DNA of 64,000 bases from Limnohabitans sp. T6-20 (GTDB taxonomy: Bacteria; Pseudomonadota; Gammaproteobacteria; Burkholderiales; Burkholderiaceae_C): assembly GCF_003063505.1 (NCBI RefSeq), contig NZ_NERW01000002.1, positions 186,001 to 250,000 on the forward strand, written 5' to 3'. Shown here in pieces: positions 53,661 to 63,675 of the stretch. Position 1 is the stretch's first letter. Each line of letters starts with the position of its first letter. The notes under the pieces are model-generated. The model had not been told where the DNA came from and ran no database searches. It was given only the letters and a program-made list of their open reading frames with translations. The translations under genes and the position numbers were made by a program.

Positions 53661-55382
53661 ATGCCCGCTCATGCTGCTGTTTGGCCCGTGCGTTTGCCAG
53701 CCAAGATCACCCCGCCAGCCACATCGCTGTGGATGAATCTGGCCATTAGCGCCATGCGCTACCCGGACAAAGCCGCTTTGGTGTTCATGGGGCGTGTGTG
53801 GACTTTCAGCGAGTTGATGACCCATGCAGAACAAATGGCCAAACAGTTGGCCATTTTGGGGGTCAAGCCGGGTGACCGTGTTGTGCTCGACATGCAAAAT
53901 TGCCCGCAGTTGGTGATGACCCATTTCGCCATCTTGCGACTGGATGCCGTGGTGGTGCCTGTCAACCCGATGAACCGTGCGGAAGAGTTGAAGCACTACA
54001 TCACCGACCCGGACACCCGCGTGGCCGTGACCACCGCAGATTTGGCGCCAGATTTGGCGCAAGCCAGCGATGCACTGCCCGCAGAGCAGCGATTGCGCCA
54101 TTTGGTGGTGACGCAATTCACCGATGTGTTTGACGGCGAGGCCGTGGGGGCCGAGGATTTGCCTGAGGCTTGGCGTGCCTGGTTGCTGCCTGTGCGTCCA
54201 TTGCCTGTCATGGCATCGGGTCAAGCCCATGCTTGGCGAGACTTGATGGCGGCACCTTCAACCATGGAATTGCCGCCTGTGAAGGCGGGGTCGGATGATC
54301 TGGCCGTGTTGCCCTACACCAGCGGCACCACGGGCTTGCCCAAGGGGTGCATGCACACACACGGCACCATCATGCACAACGCTATGGCCAGTGGTTTGTG
54401 GGGCAATGGCACGCCGGAAAACGTGACTTTGTGTGTGGTCCCCATGTTCCATATCACCGGCATGGTCAGCGTGATGCACACCAGCATTTTGCTGGGCGCG
54501 AGTCTGGTGATCATGCCGCGCTGGGACCGGGACGTGGCGGGACACCTGATCTCCAAATGGCGCGTCACGCACTGGACCAACATCCCGACCATGGTGATCG
54601 ACTTGCTGGGCAGTCCACACATGGACCGTTACAACCTGAACAGCCTGGTCTACATCGGCGGTGGCGGCGCGGCCATGCCCGAAGCAGTGGCCCAGCGTTT
54701 GCTGGACCAGTTCGGCCTGCGCTATGTGGAGGGTTATGGCCTGACCGAAACTGCCGCGCCATCCCACACCAACCCGCCAGATGCCCCCAAGAAACAATGT
54801 CTGGGCATCCCGTTCATGAGTGTGTCCTCGCACATCGTCGACCCCGAGACCTTGGCCGAGTTGCCGCCGGGCGAGTCGGGCGAAATCGTGATCAGTGGAC
54901 CGCAGGTTTTCAAGGGCTACTGGAAGCGCCCCGAGGCAACAGCCGCTGCATTCTTTGAGCGCGATGGCAAAAGCTTTTTCCGTTCGGGTGACATGGGCAG
55001 GGTCGATGACGAAGGCTATTTCTTCATGACCGACCGATTGAAACGGATGATCAACGCCAGCGGCTTCAAGGTCTGGCCTGCCGAGGTGGAGGCCTTGATG
55101 TTCCGCCACCCGGCCATTCAGGAGGCCTGCATCATCGCCACCCGCGATGCCTACCGGGGGGAGTCGGTCAAGGCGGTGGTGGTTTTGCGGCAAGACCACA
55201 AGGGCAAAGCCAGCGAGCAAGACATCATCGACTGGTGCCGTGAGAACATGGCGGTTTACAAAATGCCCCGCGCAGTGAGTTTTGTCGATGCCCTGCCCAA
55301 AAGCGGCAGCGGCAAAGTCATGTGGCGGGCACTGCAAGAAGCCGAAATGGCCGCCTTGGACACCCAAACCCAACCCAAATGA
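53661..55382 (+). CDS. AMP-forming acyl-CoA synthetase
   Basis: The 573-aa enzyme activates a carboxylic acid, probably a medium- or long-chain fatty acid, to its CoA thioester. It has the P-loop-like motif LPYTSGTTGLPKGCMHTH, the A5 motif EGYGLTETA, FRSGDMGRVDDEGYFFMTDR, and the catalytic lysine in LPKSGSGKVMWR. The ATG at 53661 follows TTAGGAGA. Its stop overlaps the next gene's start (ATGA), coupling it to a flavin oxidoreductase. The substrate is not settled. Confidence 0.92.
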   Translation: MPAHAAVWPVRLPAKITPPATSLWMNLAISAMRYPDKAALVFMGRVWTFSELMTHAEQMAKQLAILGVKPGDRVVLDMQNCPQLVMTHFAILRLDAVVVPVNPMNRAEELKHYITDPDTRVAVTTADLAPDLAQASDALPAEQRLRHLVVTQFTDVFDGEAVGAEDLPEAWRAWLLPVRPLPVMASGQAHAWRDLMAAPSTMELPPVKAGSDDLAVLPYTSGTTGLPKGCMHTHGTIMHNAMASGLWGNGTPENVTLCVVPMFHITGMVSVMHTSILLGASLVIMPRWDRDVAGHLISKWRVTHWTNIPTMVIDLLGSPHMDRYNLNSLVYIGGGGAAMPEAVAQRLLDQFGLRYVEGYGLTETAAPSHTNPPDAPKKQCLGIPFMSVSSHIVDPETLAELPPGESGEIVISGPQVFKGYWKRPEATAAAFFERDGKSFFRSGDMGRVDDEGYFFMTDRLKRMINASGFKVWPAEVEALMFRHPAIQEACIIATRDAYRGESVKAVVVLRQDHKGKASEQDIIDWCRENMAVYKMPRAVSFVDALPKSGSGKVMWRALQEAEMAALDTQTQPK

Positions 55383-56392
55383 GCCTGAAACTTTCCATTC
55401 TTGACCAATCTGCCGCAGCTGTCGGGCGTGGGCAAGACGCCACGATCCGCCAGACGCTGGCGCTGGCCCAGCACGCCGAAGCCTGGGGCTACCATCGCTT
55501 CTGGGTGAGCGAACACCACAGCCACCCCAGCATCGTGGGCAGCGCACCTGAGATTTTGATGGCCGCCATTGCCGCCCGCACACAGCGTATACGCCTGGGC
55601 AGTGCGGGCGTGATGCTGCCGCACTACTCGGCGCTCAAAGTGGCCGAGCAGTTTCGCGTGCTCGATGCGCTGGCCCCGGGCCGCATCGATTTGGGTGTGG
55701 GCCGCGCACCGGGCAGCGACGGGCGCACCGCCCAGTTGCTCAACCCCGACCGCAACGCCTCAGAGCGCTTTCCGCAGCAGGTTATGGAATTGCAGGCCTG
55801 GGTCAAGGGCCAGAACCTGCCGCCCAGCCATCCGGGCCACAACGTGTATGCCTACCCGCAGTCGGACACCTCGCCTGATGTCTGGATGCTGGGCAGCTCT
55901 GACTATGGCGCTCAGCTGGCCGCGCACCTGGGGCTGCCCTATGCGTTTGCCTACTTCATCACCGATGGGCAGGGCGCTGACGATGCCTTGCAGATTTACC
56001 GCGAGACCTTCCGCCCCAGTGCGAGTCTGGCCAAGCCCTTTGCTGCTTTGTGCGTGTGGGCGCTGGCCGCCGACACCGACGAAGAAGCGATGCGCCTGTT
56101 CGAGAGCCGCGCCCGCTGGAAGATGGACCGCAACCTGGGCCGCATCGGGGCCTTGCTGCCGCCCGAAGAAGCCGCGCGCGACTACAGCCCGGCAGAGCAG
56201 TTCGCGCTGCAGCGCCTGCGCGAAGGGGCCTTGATCGGCTCGGCCGCCACGGTGGGCCACAAGCTGCGCCAGTTGGCGGCCCGCTTGGAAGTCGATGAAC
56301 TGGTCGTCATCACCTGGACGCATGACCCTGCAGCCCAAATGCGTTCTTATGAACTGCTTGCCCAGGAATTTGCCCTTGCGGCAAACTGCTGA
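55379..56392 (+). CDS. LLM-class (luciferase-like) flavin-dependent oxidoreductase
   Basis: A 337-aa protein with the bacterial luciferase-like TIM barrel: LSILDQSAAAVGRGQDATIRQTLALAQHAEAWGYHRFWVSEHH, RIRLGSAGVMLPHYSALKVAEQFRVLDALAPGRIDLGVGRAPG. It most likely uses FMN or F420-like reduced flavin; FMN is expected in this group. It overlaps the acyl-CoA synthetase stop and precedes a MetE-like gene by 31 bp. The substrate is unknown. Confidence 0.9.
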   Translation: MSLKLSILDQSAAAVGRGQDATIRQTLALAQHAEAWGYHRFWVSEHHSHPSIVGSAPEILMAAIAARTQRIRLGSAGVMLPHYSALKVAEQFRVLDALAPGRIDLGVGRAPGSDGRTAQLLNPDRNASERFPQQVMELQAWVKGQNLPPSHPGHNVYAYPQSDTSPDVWMLGSSDYGAQLAAHLGLPYAFAYFITDGQGADDALQIYRETFRPSASLAKPFAALCVWALAADTDEEAMRLFESRARWKMDRNLGRIGALLPPEEAARDYSPAEQFALQRLREGALIGSAATVGHKLRQLAARLEVDELVVITWTHDPAAQMRSYELLAQEFALAANC

Positions 56393-56423
56393 GCTTTGAA
56401 TTTTCAACCCAAGGACTTTTGAC

Positions 56424-57443
56424 ATGTTCACCACCGCGATCGCTGGCAGCTTGCCCAAACCCGCCTGGCTGGCCGAAACCGAAAAACTCTGGCCTCAGTG
56501 GACCACCCAGGGCCCCGAGCTGCAGCAAGCCAAGGCCGATGCCACGCTGCTGTGGATCAAGGCGCAAGAAGACGCGGGTTTGGACGTGATCGGTGACGGG
56601 GAGCAGGCGCGCCAGCACTTTGTGCACGGTTTTGTCGAGCAGGTCGAGGGCATCGACTTCGTGAACAAAGTCACCATGGGCATCCGCAACAACCGCTACG
56701 ACGCGCAGGTGCCGCAGGTCATCGCGCCGCTGCGCCTCAAGGGCCGTGTGCACGCCTTTGAAGCTCAACTGGCCCGTGCCCACACCAAGAAAAAGCTCAA
56801 ATTCACCTTGCCCGGCCCCATGACCATCGTGGACACCGTGGCCGATCGTTTTTATGGCGACAAGGTCAAGATGGCGATGGCCTTTGCCGAGCTGTTGAAC
56901 CAGGAAGCGCTGGCGCTGCAGGCCGATGGCGTGGACATCATCCAGTTCGACGAACCGGCTTTCAACGTCTACATGGACGAGGCCGCCGATTGGGGGGTGA
57001 AAGCGCTGGAGGTGGCCGCGCGCGGCCTGACTTGCACCACCGCCGTGCACATTTGCTACGGCTACGGCATCGAAGCCAACAACAAGTGGAAAGAAACCTT
57101 GGGCCACGAATGGCGCCAGTACGAAAAGGTGTTCCCGGCGCTGGCCAAAAGCAGCATTCAGCAAGTCAGCCTGGAGTGCATGCACTCGCATGTGCCCATG
57201 GAAATGATGAAGCTGCTCGAAGGCAAAGACGTGATGGTGGGCGTGATCGACGTCGCCAACCCGACCATCGAGACGCCGGAAGAAATCGCCGACACCATTG
57301 GCCGCGCCTTGCAGTTCGTGCCCAAGAACCGCCTGATCGCATGCACCAACTGCGGTCTGGCCCCGATGAGCCGAGCCGTGGCCGAGGCCAAGCTCAAGGC
57401 GCTGGCCGAAGGGGCCAAGCTGGCCAGCCAGCGTTACGCCTGA
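56424..57443 (+). CDS. Core MetE-type methyltransferase (cobalamin-independent methionine synthase C-terminal domain)
   Basis: The 339-aa protein corresponds only to the catalytic C-terminal half of MetE. Zinc ligands are visible as H209, C211, E251 and C310 (VHICYG, ECMHSH, CTNCG), and the N-terminal folate-binding half of MetE is absent. Short homologues are known to make methionine from methyl donors other than methyl-tetrahydrofolate polyglutamate. The methyl donor here is unknown. It follows the flavin oxidoreductase and its stop overlaps the convergent hemerythrin gene by about 10 bp. Confidence 0.88.
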   Translation: MFTTAIAGSLPKPAWLAETEKLWPQWTTQGPELQQAKADATLLWIKAQEDAGLDVIGDGEQARQHFVHGFVEQVEGIDFVNKVTMGIRNNRYDAQVPQVIAPLRLKGRVHAFEAQLARAHTKKKLKFTLPGPMTIVDTVADRFYGDKVKMAMAFAELLNQEALALQADGVDIIQFDEPAFNVYMDEAADWGVKALEVAARGLTCTTAVHICYGYGIEANNKWKETLGHEWRQYEKVFPALAKSSIQQVSLECMHSHVPMEMMKLLEGKDVMVGVIDVANPTIETPEEIADTIGRALQFVPKNRLIACTNCGLAPMSRAVAEAKLKALAEGAKLASQRYA

Positions 57444-57898
57444 GCAAAGGCCCGTGGTGATGCCTCCAAGGCGATGTCGTCGGGCATGCTGAGCACCCCG
57501 CTCGCCGGGTCATAACCGACCCGGCGCAGGTGCAGGGCCAGTGCGGCATCCATCGATTGCGAATGGTTGGCGAACCACTGGCCCAGTTCGTCGGCCATTT
57601 TGCGAATCAAAGCCAAATCGCCCGATTCACCGGCAGTCAGTCCCTCGTGCATGACTTGCAGCACCACCTTGTGCTGTGTGCTGTGGATGTGGGCTGAAGA
57701 AAATTGGCTGGCGTGCATCCAGCGGTCTTCCCGCTCAAAAACGCGGGCGGTGTGCTGAACCAGATCGCGCCAGCGCGAGACCAATGCAGCATCTTCAGCT
57801 TCGTGCGCCAGGTCCAGCAAGGCGACGAAGGTTTTCAGGCCGTCATCCATGGCGGGCATGTCGAGCGACAAGCCGTCGCTCCATTGCAATCTGCTCAT
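57434..57898 (-). CDS. Hemerythrin-like protein with incomplete metal ligands
   Basis: A 154-aa four-helix protein of the bacteriohemerythrin type. The later ligands are present: E57 in FERED, H72 and H76 in AHIHSTQH, H112 and D117 in NHSQSMD. The two early histidines are replaced (L21 in the first helix, V53 before FERED), so a normal diiron O2 site is unlikely without other ligands. It is convergent with the MetE-like gene and divergent from the 2OG oxygenase gene. Confidence 0.82.
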   Translation of the reverse strand: MSRLQWSDGLSLDMPAMDDGLKTFVALLDLAHEAEDAALVSRWRDLVQHTARVFEREDRWMHASQFSSAHIHSTQHKVVLQVMHEGLTAGESGDLALIRKMADELGQWFANHSQSMDAALALHLRRVGYDPASGVLSMPDDIALEASPRAFAQA

Positions 57899-58075
57899 TG
57901 TTTTTTCCCGTACCTCTTTTGTGTCAATGCCTGCAGCTTAGGCGCGCGCCCTCTGGCCATGCTTGATCCACATCAGCTGGCGCACTGAAATGTGTGCTGC
58001 TTGAACTTCGCGCAGATTCAGCTCGGCTCAGGGCGTTATGCTTGCCACCTTCGCCAGATTTTTCCGGACGTTTTC

Positions 58076-58828
58076 ATGCCCCAAAACACCTTGCCACCGC
58101 CACTGACCGCACCCGACCAGCTCGACGCCACTTTGTTGACGCAAGGCTTTGCCGTGCTGAGCGCGTCCAGCGTTTGCGCGCTGGCCGGGGTGTCCGTGCA
58201 AGACCTGCAGGCGTTCGAGTCCAGTTGGGGTGATTTGCCGCCTGACCAGTACCTGAAAGACGGCGGGCGCTATCGCCGTCGTCGTCACGCCAGTTTTGAG
58301 GTGACCGCTACCCAAGCCCAAGCTGTAGCCCACCGGGCGCATTGGCAACCGCTGTCTTACAACGCTTTGCACGGCGGCATGCAACGCTGGTTTGAGCCCA
58401 TGGCCGCCGAAGTGGTGCAACAAGCCGCTTGGCAAAAACTCATGTGTTGGCTGGGGCGTGTCGCGTCTGCGGCGCAAGGGCCGCAGACCTGGTTCACCGA
58501 AGCGCATCAGTTTCGCATCGACACCACCGACGGCATTGGCCGCCCGACGCCCGAAGGCGCGCACCGCGATGGCGTGAATTGGGTGGCGGTGTTTCTGATT
58601 GGCCGCCACGGCATCAAAGGCGGCGAAACCCGGGTGTTTGACATGGACAGCCCACGGGGCCAGCGCTTCACGCTGACCGAGCCCTGGTCTTTGTTGCTGT
58701 TGGACGATACCCGTGTGATCCACGAAACCACGCCCATTCAGCCCGAGCAATCGGGAGGCTGGCGCGACACCTTGGTGATCACTTTGCGCTCAGAGTGCTT
58801 CCTGGATGAGCCCCTGCCCAAGGGCTGA
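58076..58828 (+). CDS. 2-oxoglutarate/Fe(II) oxygenase family protein
   Basis: A 250-aa protein of the 2OG-Fe oxygenase 2 group (PF10014-like). The facial triad is H163, D165 (AHRDGVNW) and H216 (RVIHET), with a conserved GGETRVFDM segment between. Family members hydroxylate amino acids such as isoleucine; the substrate here is not known. The ATG at 58076 was chosen over 28 upstream codons without family sequence. It is convergent with yajQ. Confidence 0.85.
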   Translation: MPQNTLPPPLTAPDQLDATLLTQGFAVLSASSVCALAGVSVQDLQAFESSWGDLPPDQYLKDGGRYRRRRHASFEVTATQAQAVAHRAHWQPLSYNALHGGMQRWFEPMAAEVVQQAAWQKLMCWLGRVASAAQGPQTWFTEAHQFRIDTTDGIGRPTPEGAHRDGVNWVAVFLIGRHGIKGGETRVFDMDSPRGQRFTLTEPWSLLLLDDTRVIHETTPIQPEQSGGWRDTLVITLRSECFLDEPLPKG

Positions 58829-58840
58829 GCTCAGGCCGAC

Positions 58841-59326
58841 TTAATCCCTGAAGTTGTCAAAACTCAAGGGCAACTCGGTCATGTCCTTGCGCAGCAGGGC
58901 CATGGCAGCCTGCAAGTCATCGCGCTTGGTGCCCGTCACGCGCACCGCGTCGCCCTGGATGGAGGCTTGCACCTTGATCTTGCTTTCCTTGATCAGTTTG
59001 GTGATCTTTTTGGCGTCTTCGGTTTCGATGCCATTTTTGACCTTGATCACCTGCTTGACCTTGTCACCGCCGATTTTTTCGACTTTGCCAATGTCCAGAA
59101 AGCGCACGTCCACATTGCGCTTGGTCAGCTTGTTGCGCAGGATGTCTTCGACCTGCGTCAGTTGAAACTCGGCATCGCCGAACATCGTGATCTCTTTGTC
59201 CTTGAGTTCGATGTTGGCAGACGTGCCTTTGAAGTCAAAGCGGGTGCCGATTTCTTTGGCAGAAGTGTCAACGGCGTTGCGCACTTCGACCATATTGGGT
59301 TCGCAAACGGTATCAAACGAGGGCAT
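58841..59326 (-). CDS. yajQ: YajQ-family nucleotide-binding protein
   Basis: The 161-aa protein matches YajQ throughout ([54 protein letters not shown]-like [28 protein letters not shown]). YajQ homologues bind nucleotides including cyclic di-GMP and can act as effectors. The ATG at 59326 leaves 40 bp to the divergent murB; a 33-codon upstream extension overlaps murB's promoter region. Confidence 0.95.
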   Translation of the reverse strand: MPSFDTVCEPNMVEVRNAVDTSAKEIGTRFDFKGTSANIELKDKEITMFGDAEFQLTQVEDILRNKLTKRNVDVRFLDIGKVEKIGGDKVKQVIKVKNGIETEDAKKITKLIKESKIKVQASIQGDAVRVTGTKRDDLQAAMALLRKDMTELPLSFDNFRD

Positions 59327-59366
59327 GGTGGGAAAAATCCGAGGTTGAGAATGCGACAATTCTCCC

Positions 59367-60419
59367 ATGTTCCTTGAGAAAAATGTCCCTCTGCAGCCGT
59401 ACAACACGTTCGGCATCGCCGCCAAAGCTCAGGCTTTGGTGCGGGTGCGCTCCGAAAGCGACCTGCTGGCCGTGCTGGCGGACCCTCAATTGGCCACTTT
59501 GCCCCGGCAAGTGTTGGGTGGCGGCAGCAACATCGTTTTGACGGGCGACGTCAAAGCCCTGGTGCTTAAAGTGGAGGTGCCGGGTCTGCGATTGGCGGCT
59601 GAGACCGACAAACACTGGGTGGTCGAAGCGGGCGCAGGCGTTGACTGGCACGACCTGGTGGCCTGGACGCTGGACCAGGGCTACCCGGGTCTGGAAAACA
59701 TGGCGCTGATCCCTGGCACTGTGGGCGCATCGCCCGTGCAAAACATCGGCGCCTATGGCGTGGAGCTGCAAGACCGCTTTGACTCGCTCGACGCCATGGA
59801 CATGCTCACGGGTGAGCTGTTCAGCCTGAATGCCGCCCAGTGCGGCTTCAGCTACCGAGACTCGGTCTTCAAACACGCATCGGTTGGCGCTGATGGCTTG
59901 GGTCTTGCGGGCAGGGCGGTGATTTTGCGGGTGCGTTTTGCACTGCTCAAGCGTTGGAAACCCGAGCTGGGCTATCTGGACCTGGAGCGCAAAATGGCCG
60001 AGACCGGCATCCACAGCCCCGATGCGCGGCAAATCTTTGACTGGGTGGTGGCGATCCGTCGCGCCAAACTGCCCGATCCGGCTGTGATCGGCAACGCGGG
60101 CAGCTTCTTCAAAAACCCCACCGTCACCCCCGAGCAATGCGCCGACATCATCGCCCGCGACCCCAAGGTGGTGCACTACCCCATGCCCGACGGCACCATC
60201 AAGTTGGCGGCAGGCTGGCTGATCGACGCCTGCGGCTGGAAAGGCAAGACCGTGGGCCACGCCGGGGTCTATGAAAAGCAGGCGCTGGTGCTGGTCAACC
60301 GGGGCGGGCGCGAGAACCCTTGCACGGGGGGCGAGGTGATGACGCTGGCCAAGGCGATTCAGACCAGTGTGTACGAGAGGTTTGGGATTCGGCTGGAGCC
60401 TGAGCCGGTGGTCATTTAA
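59367..60419 (+). CDS. murB: UDP-N-acetylenolpyruvoylglucosamine reductase
   Basis: MurB is the FAD enzyme that completes UDP-N-acetylmuramate for peptidoglycan. The 350-aa type I form starts with [19 protein letters not shown] and has [47 protein letters not shown] and the catalytic serine in NAGSFFKNP. It ends 18 bp before a long hairpin element. Confidence 0.96.
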   Translation: MFLEKNVPLQPYNTFGIAAKAQALVRVRSESDLLAVLADPQLATLPRQVLGGGSNIVLTGDVKALVLKVEVPGLRLAAETDKHWVVEAGAGVDWHDLVAWTLDQGYPGLENMALIPGTVGASPVQNIGAYGVELQDRFDSLDAMDMLTGELFSLNAAQCGFSYRDSVFKHASVGADGLGLAGRAVILRVRFALLKRWKPELGYLDLERKMAETGIHSPDARQIFDWVVAIRRAKLPDPAVIGNAGSFFKNPTVTPEQCADIIARDPKVVHYPMPDGTIKLAAGWLIDACGWKGKTVGHAGVYEKQALVLVNRGGRENPCTGGEVMTLAKAIQTSVYERFGIRLEPEPVVI

Positions 60420-60437
60420 GACTGGGTGGTGTTTGCC

Positions 60438-60522
60438 GCGCCGGGTTGTGGCCTGAACGGTCGGCCTCATAACTCGCTTCGCTCGCCAAATCGGCCGATC
60501 CGCTCAGGCCACAACCCGGCGC
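60438..60522. repeat. Long hairpin with conserved core, copy A (between murB and lipoprotein gene)
   Basis: A 19-bp perfect stem (60438-60456 / 60504-60522) is extended by a further 9 bp with one bulge (60458-60466 / 60493-60502). The centre holds a 31-nt core (60465-60495; begins CCTCATAACTCGCTTCGC) that recurs exactly, in the opposite orientation, in copy B at 61745-61775. The stems of A and B are unrelated. It lies between convergent 3' ends and probably also stops transcription. Confidence 0.85.
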
Positions 60523-60545
60523 TGTGGCTCGGCTGATCTAAATCA

Positions 60546-60577
60546 GCAGTTCTTGAACTTTGCAGATCAAGAACTGC
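60546..60577 (-). terminator. Hairpin at the 3' end of the lipoprotein gene
   Basis: An 11-bp perfect stem (GCAGTTCTTGA 60546-60556 / TCAAGAACTGC 60567-60577) lies just past the minus-strand stop. It has no U-run, so it may act as an RNA 3'-end stabiliser or weak terminator. Confidence 0.5.
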
Positions 60578-60589
60578 GTTGTAGCTAGC

Positions 60590-61327
60590 TTAGTTTTTTC
60601 GACCTAGCAGAACCAATCCATCTGTCTTGCCACTGTTCAGGGCAATGACCGAGAGTGTATTGGGTGTTCTTGTTTTATTTAAAACAGCAATGCCGCTTAG
60701 GGAAACGCCGTTACCAAGAACACAAGGGCCAGTTCCAGTGGCACGCACATCAACGATGGCTTTGCCAGAAGCTCTTGGTGTTACCGTACCCGTGGTTGTG
60801 CATCCTCCGTCAACAATCGTGAAGGCTCCATTCGCACCAACGGTGAAAGTCAAGTTGGTTATGGCGTAAAGAGCAGTTCGGCCTGAAAGCGTGTAGCTGC
60901 CAGCGATTTCAGCAGCTGTGACGCCTTTGTCGTAATTGGCGTCGTAGGCAAGGTCAATCGTGTTGCCGCTGCTGCCGGTAGCCTGAATGCGCTGTTTTTG
61001 CGTCACGGTTCCGCTGTAAGAGCCTCTTGCAACACTGTTAGAGCTGAAGGAAAACTCGGAGCCAGAAGCTGAAAACGACGTGCCATTTCCATTGGCTGTA
61101 CCAGCGATAGCGCTGATCAGTGTGTTTCCTACGACTGCGCCGCCCCACGCTTCGCCATTCTCCAAGATGGCAATGCTGACATTTGCACCATTTGATGAAG
61201 TGCCCTCCCAGAATCCCTCTGCTGTATTGACGACTGTTGTGCTGCCGCCGCCATCTCCACCACCACCGCATCCACTCATTACCGCAATCGCGCAGGCGAT
61301 CAAGCCCAATTTAAGTTCCATGTTCAT
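60590..61327 (-). CDS. Uncharacterised glycine/serine-rich lipoprotein
   Basis: A 245-aa protein with a lipoprotein signal (LGLIACAIAVMSGC, lipobox MSGC) followed by a Gly-rich stretch and a beta-rich domain of short Gly/Ser/Thr strands (AEGFWEGTSSNGANVSIAILENGEAWGG ... IAGSYTLSGRTALYAITNLTF). Two cysteines late in the protein (GGCTTTG, GPCVLG) may pair. Proteins of this type are common, poorly characterised outer-membrane lipoproteins in Burkholderiales. The gene is divergent from the small XRE gene. Confidence 0.8.
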   Translation of the reverse strand: MNMELKLGLIACAIAVMSGCGGGGDGGGSTTVVNTAEGFWEGTSSNGANVSIAILENGEAWGGAVVGNTLISAIAGTANGNGTSFSASGSEFSFSSNSVARGSYSGTVTQKQRIQATGSSGNTIDLAYDANYDKGVTAAEIAGSYTLSGRTALYAITNLTFTVGANGAFTIVDGGCTTTGTVTPRASGKAIVDVRATGTGPCVLGNGVSLSGIAVLNKTRTPNTLSVIALNSGKTDGLVLLGRKN

Positions 61328-61428
61328 TTTTGGCCTTTATTTCATTGGTAATCAAAATTACGTTGATTGCACTCATATGTGAATCAAACTCCGTAGATGC
61401 AAACTATACAAGAAAACATATTCGAGGG

Positions 61429-61683
61429 ATGTCTGCGAAGCCCTCAATGCCCAAAAATCTCCCCGCAAGTGATAACCTGCGAGAGGTCTTGGCCTATAAC
61501 ATCCGTGTGGCCAGGGTGACCCGCGGTTGGTCACAAGAGGATTTGGCTTTGGAGTGCGAGTTGGACAGAACGTACGTGTCTGCTGTGGAGAGGGCGCGTT
61601 GGAACGTGTCGTTGTCAAACATTGAGCGGTTCGCGCTTGCATTGGGTTTGGAGCCTTGGACTCTTCTAAAACCGCCTTTTTAA
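61429..61683 (+). CDS. XRE-family small helix-turn-helix regulator
   Basis: An 84-aa protein that is little more than a Cro/C1-type HTH: LREVLAYNIRVARVTRGWSQEDLALECELDRTYVSAVERARWNVSLSNIERFALALGL. The ATG at 61429 has GAGGG close upstream; ATG 61447 is an alternative. No toxin partner is next to it. Hairpin copy B lies 35 bp after its stop. Confidence 0.85.
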   Translation: MSAKPSMPKNLPASDNLREVLAYNIRVARVTRGWSQEDLALECELDRTYVSAVERARWNVSLSNIERFALALGLEPWTLLKPPF

Positions 61684-61717
61684 ATTGAGAAGGCTCAATT
61701 TCTTGGTCCCCTGTTCA

Positions 61718-61802
61718 GCCTTGGTGCGGGTGCCTGCCGGACCCGCCGATTTGGCGAGCGAAGCGAGTTATGAGGTGGGCCGGCAGGCACCCGCACCAAG
61801 GC
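61718..61802. repeat. Long hairpin with conserved core, copy B (between XRE gene and argG)
   Basis: A 23-bp perfect stem (61718-61740 / 61780-61802) plus three to six further pairs encloses the 31-nt core at 61745-61775 (begins GCCGATTTGGCGAGCG), an exact reverse complement of the core in copy A at 60465-60495. The stem sequence differs completely from copy A. Like A, it lies between convergent genes. Confidence 0.85.
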
Positions 61803-61832
61803 GGAAAACACCTGAAACGCAAGCACAAAACA

Positions 61833-61856
61833 AAAAACGGCCCGAAGGCCGTTTTT
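61833..61856. terminator. Bidirectional rho-independent terminator of argG
   Basis: AAAAACGGCC (61833-61842) and GGCCGTTTTT (61847-61856) with a CGAA loop give a stem with a T-run on either strand. It lies 18 bp past the argG stop. Confidence 0.9.
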
Positions 61857-61874
61857 CATTTGAAGTGACAGAAA

Positions 61875-63540
<1,666 letters not shown>

Positions 63541-63580
63541 GGGTGTGTTTCCTGGGGCGGGCAGGGCCCGCGTCTATGGA

Positions 63581-63604
63581 AAAGGGCGTCTTGAGACGCC
63601 CTTT
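63581..63604 (-). terminator. Hairpin between ppnP and the upstream envelope-protein gene
   Basis: AAAGGGCGTCT (63581-63591) and AGACGCCCTTT (63594-63604) form an 11-bp stem with a minimal central gap. The U-run beyond it on the minus strand is short (TTTT), so it is a moderate terminator for the partial gene upstream. Confidence 0.65.
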
Positions 63605-63675
63605 GTGTCAAATCAAGCCCGCATTTTAGGCCAGACCGTGCAGGGCCTGACGGGGCGTCCTGCCGGGCAGCGCTT

